A stretch of 64,000 nucleotides of DNA from Actinomycetospora callitridis (GTDB lineage: Bacteria > Actinomycetota > Actinomycetes > Mycobacteriales > Pseudonocardiaceae): the NCBI RefSeq assembly GCF_028737265.1, contig NZ_JAQZAK010000001.1:1151455-1215454 (forward strand). The letters run 5' to 3'. Shown piece after piece: positions 60,813-64,000 of this stretch. Numbering within the stretch: the stretch's first letter is position 1; each line of letters opens with the position of its first letter. The translations under genes were made by a program, and so were the position numbers. A model generated the notes under the pieces. The model was not told where the DNA came from and searched no databases. It was given only the letters and a program-made list of their open reading frames with translations.

Positions 60813-62423
60813 ATGGACGACATCGACCGGTACCTCCCGCCCTGGACCGCCGACCTCGCCCGCGCCCGGCGCCAGACCATCGGCACCCTGCTGGCGCGGA
60901 CCGCGCTGAAGTACGGGGCGAAGCTCGCGGTGGTGCACCGCGACACCCGCCGGACCTTCGCCGAGCTCGACGCCGACGCCAACCGCGTCGCGAACGCCCT
61001 CGCCGAGCGCGGGGTCGTGCGGAACCAGCGCGTGGCGATCTACTCGCACAACTCCTACGCCTTTGTCGTCGCCTACTTCGCGCTCGCGCGGCTGGGCGCG
61101 ATCTCGGTGCCGGTGAACTTCAACTTCGTCGCCTCCGAGGTCCGCTACGTGCTGGAGGACAGCGGGTCGACGGCGGCGATCGTCGAGGACGCGCTGGTCG
61201 ACACGCTCGGGGCGGCCCACGTGGCCCTGTCCCTCGGGGTGGTGATCGGGCACCGGCCGGGCTGGACGTCGTTCGACCGGCTCCTCGAGCACGCCGACGC
61301 CACCCCGCCGGACGTCGAGATCGGCGACGACGATCCGGTGCAGCTGCTCTACACGAGCGGCACCACGTCGGCCCCCAAGGGCGCGATCATGACCAACCGC
61401 AACCTCATCGCCCAGTACGTCAGCGACATCGTCGACGGCGAGTACCACCGCGACGACGTCGAGCTGCACGCGCTGCCGCTCTACCACTGCGCGGCCCTGC
61501 ACGACTTCCTCACGCCCGACGTCTACCTCGGCGCCACCAGCGTCATCGTGGACGCGGCCGACCCGGAGCTGATCCTGCGCACGGTCGAGGCCGAGGGGAT
61601 CACGAAGATGTTCTGCCCGCCGACCGTGTGGATCCGGCTGCTGCGCTCGCCGTCGTTCGACGGGCACGACCTGTCGTCGCTGCGCAAGGGCTACTACGGC
61701 GCGGCGATCATGCCGGTGGCCGTCCTCGAGGAGCTGGGCCGGCGCCTGCCCGGCGTCCGCCTCTTCAACTACTACGGCCAGACCGAGCTCGCCCCCAACG
61801 CCACGGTCCTGTTCCCCGAGGAGCAGATCGCGAAGGCGGGCACCGCGGGGCGGCCCAGCCTGAACGTGGAGACCCGGTTGCACGACGAGGACGACCGGCC
61901 GGTGCCGGTGGGGCAGGTCGGCGAGATCGTGCACCGCACGCCGCACGTGATGCGCGGGTACTGGGGCAAGCCGGACGCGACGGCCGAGGTCTTCCGCCAC
62001 GGCTGGTTCCACAGCGGCGACCTCGGGGTGATGGACGCCGACGGCTACCTCACGATCGTCGACCGCAAGAAGGACATCATCATCACCGGCGGGGAGAACG
62101 TCGCGAGCCGCGAGGTCGAGGACGCGATCTACTCCCACCCCGCCGTCAGCGAGGTCGCCGTGTTCGGCGTGACGCACCCCGAGTGGATCGAGGCGGTCGC
62201 CGCCGCGGTGGTGCTGCGCGACGGGGAGAGCGCCACCGGCACCGGCATCGTCGCCCACGCCCGGGAACGGCTCGCCGGCTTCAAGGCGCCCAAGTACGTC
62301 GTGCTCGTCGACGAGCTGCCGAAGAACCCCAGCGGCAAGATCCTCAAACGCGAGCTGCGGGACACCTACGCGGGGCTCGCGGACGCCGAAGAGCCGTCGT
62401 CACGTGGAGAGGGTCACGTGTAG
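60813..62423 (+). CDS. Fatty-acid--CoA ligase (acyl-CoA synthetase, FadD type)
   Basis: This 536-aa adenylate-forming enzyme has LLYTSGTTSAPKGAIMTNRN (P-loop, residues about 179-198), FNYYGQTELAP, GWFHSGDLGVMDADGYLTIVDRKKDIIITGGENVASREVEDAIY (hinge and C-terminal domain) and the catalytic lysine in PKNPSGKILKRELR. It activates an acyl chain, probably medium to long, to its CoA ester. The ATG at 60813 follows GAGGAG; the upstream in-frame extension is not conserved. Its 3' end overlaps the converging Rieske gene by 10 nt. Confidence 0.92.
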   Translation: MDDIDRYLPPWTADLARARRQTIGTLLARTALKYGAKLAVVHRDTRRTFAELDADANRVANALAERGVVRNQRVAIYSHNSYAFVVAYFALARLGAISVPVNFNFVASEVRYVLEDSGSTAAIVEDALVDTLGAAHVALSLGVVIGHRPGWTSFDRLLEHADATPPDVEIGDDDPVQLLYTSGTTSAPKGAIMTNRNLIAQYVSDIVDGEYHRDDVELHALPLYHCAALHDFLTPDVYLGATSVIVDAADPELILRTVEAEGITKMFCPPTVWIRLLRSPSFDGHDLSSLRKGYYGAAIMPVAVLEELGRRLPGVRLFNYYGQTELAPNATVLFPEEQIAKAGTAGRPSLNVETRLHDEDDRPVPVGQVGEIVHRTPHVMRGYWGKPDATAEVFRHGWFHSGDLGVMDADGYLTIVDRKKDIIITGGENVASREVEDAIYSHPAVSEVAVFGVTHPEWIEAVAAAVVLRDGESATGTGIVAHARERLAGFKAPKYVVLVDELPKNPSGKILKRELRDTYAGLADAEEPSSRGEGHV

Positions 62424-62773
62424 TACGGCTTGTGCGGGATCGCCGCGTCGTTGGTCTGCTGCTCGAAGTCGACCCAGATCGCCCCGTCCTCGATCTTGCA
62501 CGCGTAGGTCGGGATCGGGTCCACGGCCGGGACGCCCGTGGGGATGCCCGTGTGCAGGTCGAAGCGGGAGTTGTGCGCCGGGCAGATGAGGGAGTCGTCC
62601 TCCTGCAGGTAGCCCTCGTTGAGTGGCTGCTGCTGGTGGGTGCAGGTGTTGTGCACGGCCACCGCCTCGTCCTCGTAGAGCCGGACGACGCAGATGGGCT
62701 GCCCGCCCATCTGGACGACCATCATGTCGCCCTCGTCGAGCTGGTCGTCGTCCGCCACTGCTTCCCAGGCCAT
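62414..62773 (-). CDS. Rieske-type [2Fe-2S] ferredoxin
   Basis: The 119-aa protein is a single soluble Rieske domain. CTHQQQPLNEGYL (Cys-x-His) and CPAHNSRFDLHTG (Cys-x2-His) are the four cluster ligands, with about 17 residues between pairs. It resembles ferredoxin subunits of ring-hydroxylating dioxygenases or small NirD-like proteins; the matching oxygenase is not in the window. The ATG follows GAGAGGAA. It lies 32 nt after another Rieske-domain gene on the same strand. Confidence 0.9.
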   Translation of the reverse strand: MAWEAVADDDQLDEGDMMVVQMGGQPICVVRLYEDEAVAVHNTCTHQQQPLNEGYLQEDDSLICPAHNSRFDLHTGIPTGVPAVDPIPTYACKIEDGAIWVDFEQQTNDAAIPHKPYYT

Positions 62774-62805
62774 GGTGGTGGTTCCTCTCGGTTCGCGGGT
62801 CGGAC

Positions 62806-63735
62806 TCAGGTCGCCGGACGACGGGACCGCGGCGCCGGGGCGGAGCCGCGGACCTCGATCCAGCCCTTGCGCACGCGCGCGGGCAGGACGGGCTGGGGGT
62901 GGTGGGCCGGTCCGCGCACGATGCGTCCGTCGCGGAGGTCGAACACCGAGAAGTGCAGCGGGCAGGTGACGGTGCAGTCGTCGGTCTCGCCGCGGTGCAG
63001 CAGCGCGCCGGCGTGGCTGCACACGTCGTCGATCGCGTGCACCTCGCCGTCGCGCCGCGCGAGGAGCACGTGCCGGCCCTCGACCTCGACGCCGGTCACG
63101 CCGTCGAGGGGCAGGTCCTCCTCGGCGACCGCCCGGACCCAGCGGGTCGGTCCGGTGGTCGTGGCCACGCGGTTGACCATCACGGCCCGGCCCTGAACGA
63201 GGTGGCCCCCGATGTAGGCGGCCACCACCGTGACGCCGAGGCTCGCGGCGCCGAGGGCACGGCCGGTCGGCCGGTGACCGGAGAGCCGGGCGGCGAGCGA
63301 CGCGCCCTGCAGGCTGACGCCCGCCACGTTGAGGAGGCCGTGGAACAGCCCGACGCGGCGGTCCTCGCCGTCGCTGACGCTCCAGTCGACCCACCCGGTG
63401 GCGGCGGTGGCGGCGGCCGCGGCGAGCCCGGCGGCGCTGAGCGTCGACGACGGGTCGAGCCGGCGACCACGGGGCGCCACGTCCTGCCCGGCCGAGTCGA
63501 GCAGCACGGAGGCGGACCAGAACCCGATCGGGAGGTCGCTGAGCGCGGGGTGCAGCGAGTGCCCCAGCCAGCGCCCGCCGTGCATCAGCTCGAGGACGGG
63601 GTTGCTGCGGAAGCGGTCGTAGACGGGGTCGACGACGGCGGTGGCGCGGTCGTTGGCCTTCTGCAGCCACGGCCACCGGGTGATCTCGGCCAGGGCGCGC
63701 TGGTGCCACGCCGTCGCCGCACCGGAATCCGCCAT
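62806..63735 (-). CDS. DUF2231-Rieske fusion membrane protein
   Basis: This 309-aa protein has a DUF2231 membrane domain (residues about 50-195) followed by a Rieske domain. The membrane part includes GHSLHPALSDLPIGFWSASVLLD, the LFHGLLNVAGVSLQ region and about four transmembrane helices. The Rieske domain has CSHAGALLHRG and CPLHFSVFDLRDG, giving all four 2Fe-2S ligands. Conserved membrane histidines could bind haem, so it may move electrons across or along the membrane, possibly to the small Rieske protein encoded next. ATG start behind GGGAGCG. Confidence 0.9.
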   Translation of the reverse strand: MADSGAATAWHQRALAEITRWPWLQKANDRATAVVDPVYDRFRSNPVLELMHGGRWLGHSLHPALSDLPIGFWSASVLLDSAGQDVAPRGRRLDPSSTLSAAGLAAAAATAATGWVDWSVSDGEDRRVGLFHGLLNVAGVSLQGASLAARLSGHRPTGRALGAASLGVTVVAAYIGGHLVQGRAVMVNRVATTTGPTRWVRAVAEEDLPLDGVTGVEVEGRHVLLARRDGEVHAIDDVCSHAGALLHRGETDDCTVTCPLHFSVFDLRDGRIVRGPAHHPQPVLPARVRKGWIEVRGSAPAPRSRRPAT

Positions 63736-63819
63736 CCATCGCTCCCGGTGCTCGATGTCGATCTCGCGGTCGCGGACGATCGTCGCACCTCGGTGTGATC
63801 CACACCATAGGACCCGGTG

Positions 63820-64000
63820 TCAGAGGATCTTCTCCCCGAAGAACACCGCGATGTGGTTGCCGTTGTACGCCGGGACGGCGCGGTACCCGGTGTCGGCGAA
63901 GAGCGCGCGGCTGTGCCGTTGCTCCGCGCCGGCGTCGAGCCGCACGCGGGCGTAGCCGAGCTCCCGCGCCGCGTCCTCCAGCGCCGCCAGGAGCGCCCGG
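63820..64000 (-). CDS. GNAT-family N-acetyltransferase, C-terminal fragment (runs off the right edge)
   Basis: The last 59 residues are visible: ALEDAARELGYARVRLDAG, then HSRALFADTGYRAVPAYNGN and a final HIAVFFGEKIL. The ALF..TGYRxVPxYN pattern is motif B of GNAT acetyltransferases. The N-terminus and acetyl-CoA loop lie outside the window, so the substrate cannot be judged. Confidence 0.8.
   Translation of the reverse strand, partial: RALLAALEDAARELGYARVRLDAGAEQRHSRALFADTGYRAVPAYNGNHIAVFFGEKIL

Overview
The window is very GC-rich, densely coded DNA from an actinobacterium, most likely of the order Pseudonocardiales (a Pseudonocardia/Actinomycetospora-like organism; this placement is inferred). 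The supporting signs are a mycobacterial-type SigA with an acidic, lysine-rich N-terminus, a mycothiol-dependent-type DinB enzyme, the actinobacterial coproporphyrin-dependent haem set (HemE/HemY/HemQ), a CutRS-type two-component system, many GTG starts and many actinobacteria-only DUF proteins. I saw no rRNA, tRNA, CRISPR array, insertion sequence or prophage.

Layout. (1) 1-24 kb, between two primary-type sigma factors. The N-terminal part of a SigB-like factor runs off the left edge. It is followed by dtd, a methyltransferase, acs, a membrane metalloprotease/acyltransferase pair of lower GC, a lipid-modification set (CFA-type methyltransferase plus DUF1295 at 6.7-8.9 kb, FAD oxidoreductase plus DUF1365 at 11.7-13.7 kb) interrupted by small stress and regulatory genes, repair and acetyltransferase genes, a secreted DUF1996 protein with a large membrane protein, a DEAD-type helicase, a glutamine-synthetase-like enzyme, cysQ and an isolated gas-vesicle GvpA/J-like gene. 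(2) 24.8-36.8 kb, sigA followed by a block with the same gene content and order as M. tuberculosis Rv2703-Rv2689c: suhB, cei, DUF4193, DUF3093, dut, DUF3710, an OB-fold protein, DUF3159, two TrkA proteins, an APC permease and a TRAM-type RNA methyltransferase. (3) 36.8-55 kb, continuing toward the Rv2682c-Rv2674 equivalents (dxs, RNase D, DUF3000, hemE, hemY, hemQ, msrB). Inserted genes include an amidohydrolase/M20 pair, a CutRS-like system with a truncated haemoglobin, a LuxR-type regulator, a DUF2252 protein, a bacterial PH-domain protein and a TylF-like methyltransferase. (4) 55-64 kb, accessory: an OhrR-like regulator, a stand-alone LigD-type polymerase domain with a winged-helix partner, two polytopic envelope proteins, an acyl-CoA ligase, two Rieske proteins and a partial GNAT.

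How it works together. The core is housekeeping: transcription initiation, isoprenoid precursor, haem and dNTP metabolism, potassium and envelope homeostasis. Oxidative-stress functions are scattered through it: a peroxiredoxin, MsrB, an OhrR-type regulator, HemQ, a haemoglobin, and a SigH/SigR-type promoter in front of sigB.

Regulation visible in the sequence. A recurrent arrangement is a TANNNT -10 box 6-8 nt before the start codon, which predicts leaderless mRNAs. Convergent genes are packed so tightly that stop codons abut or share a CTAG. Intergenic structure includes three tandem inverted repeats after acs, several strong hairpin terminators and a dispersed ~50-bp palindromic repeat in two copies.
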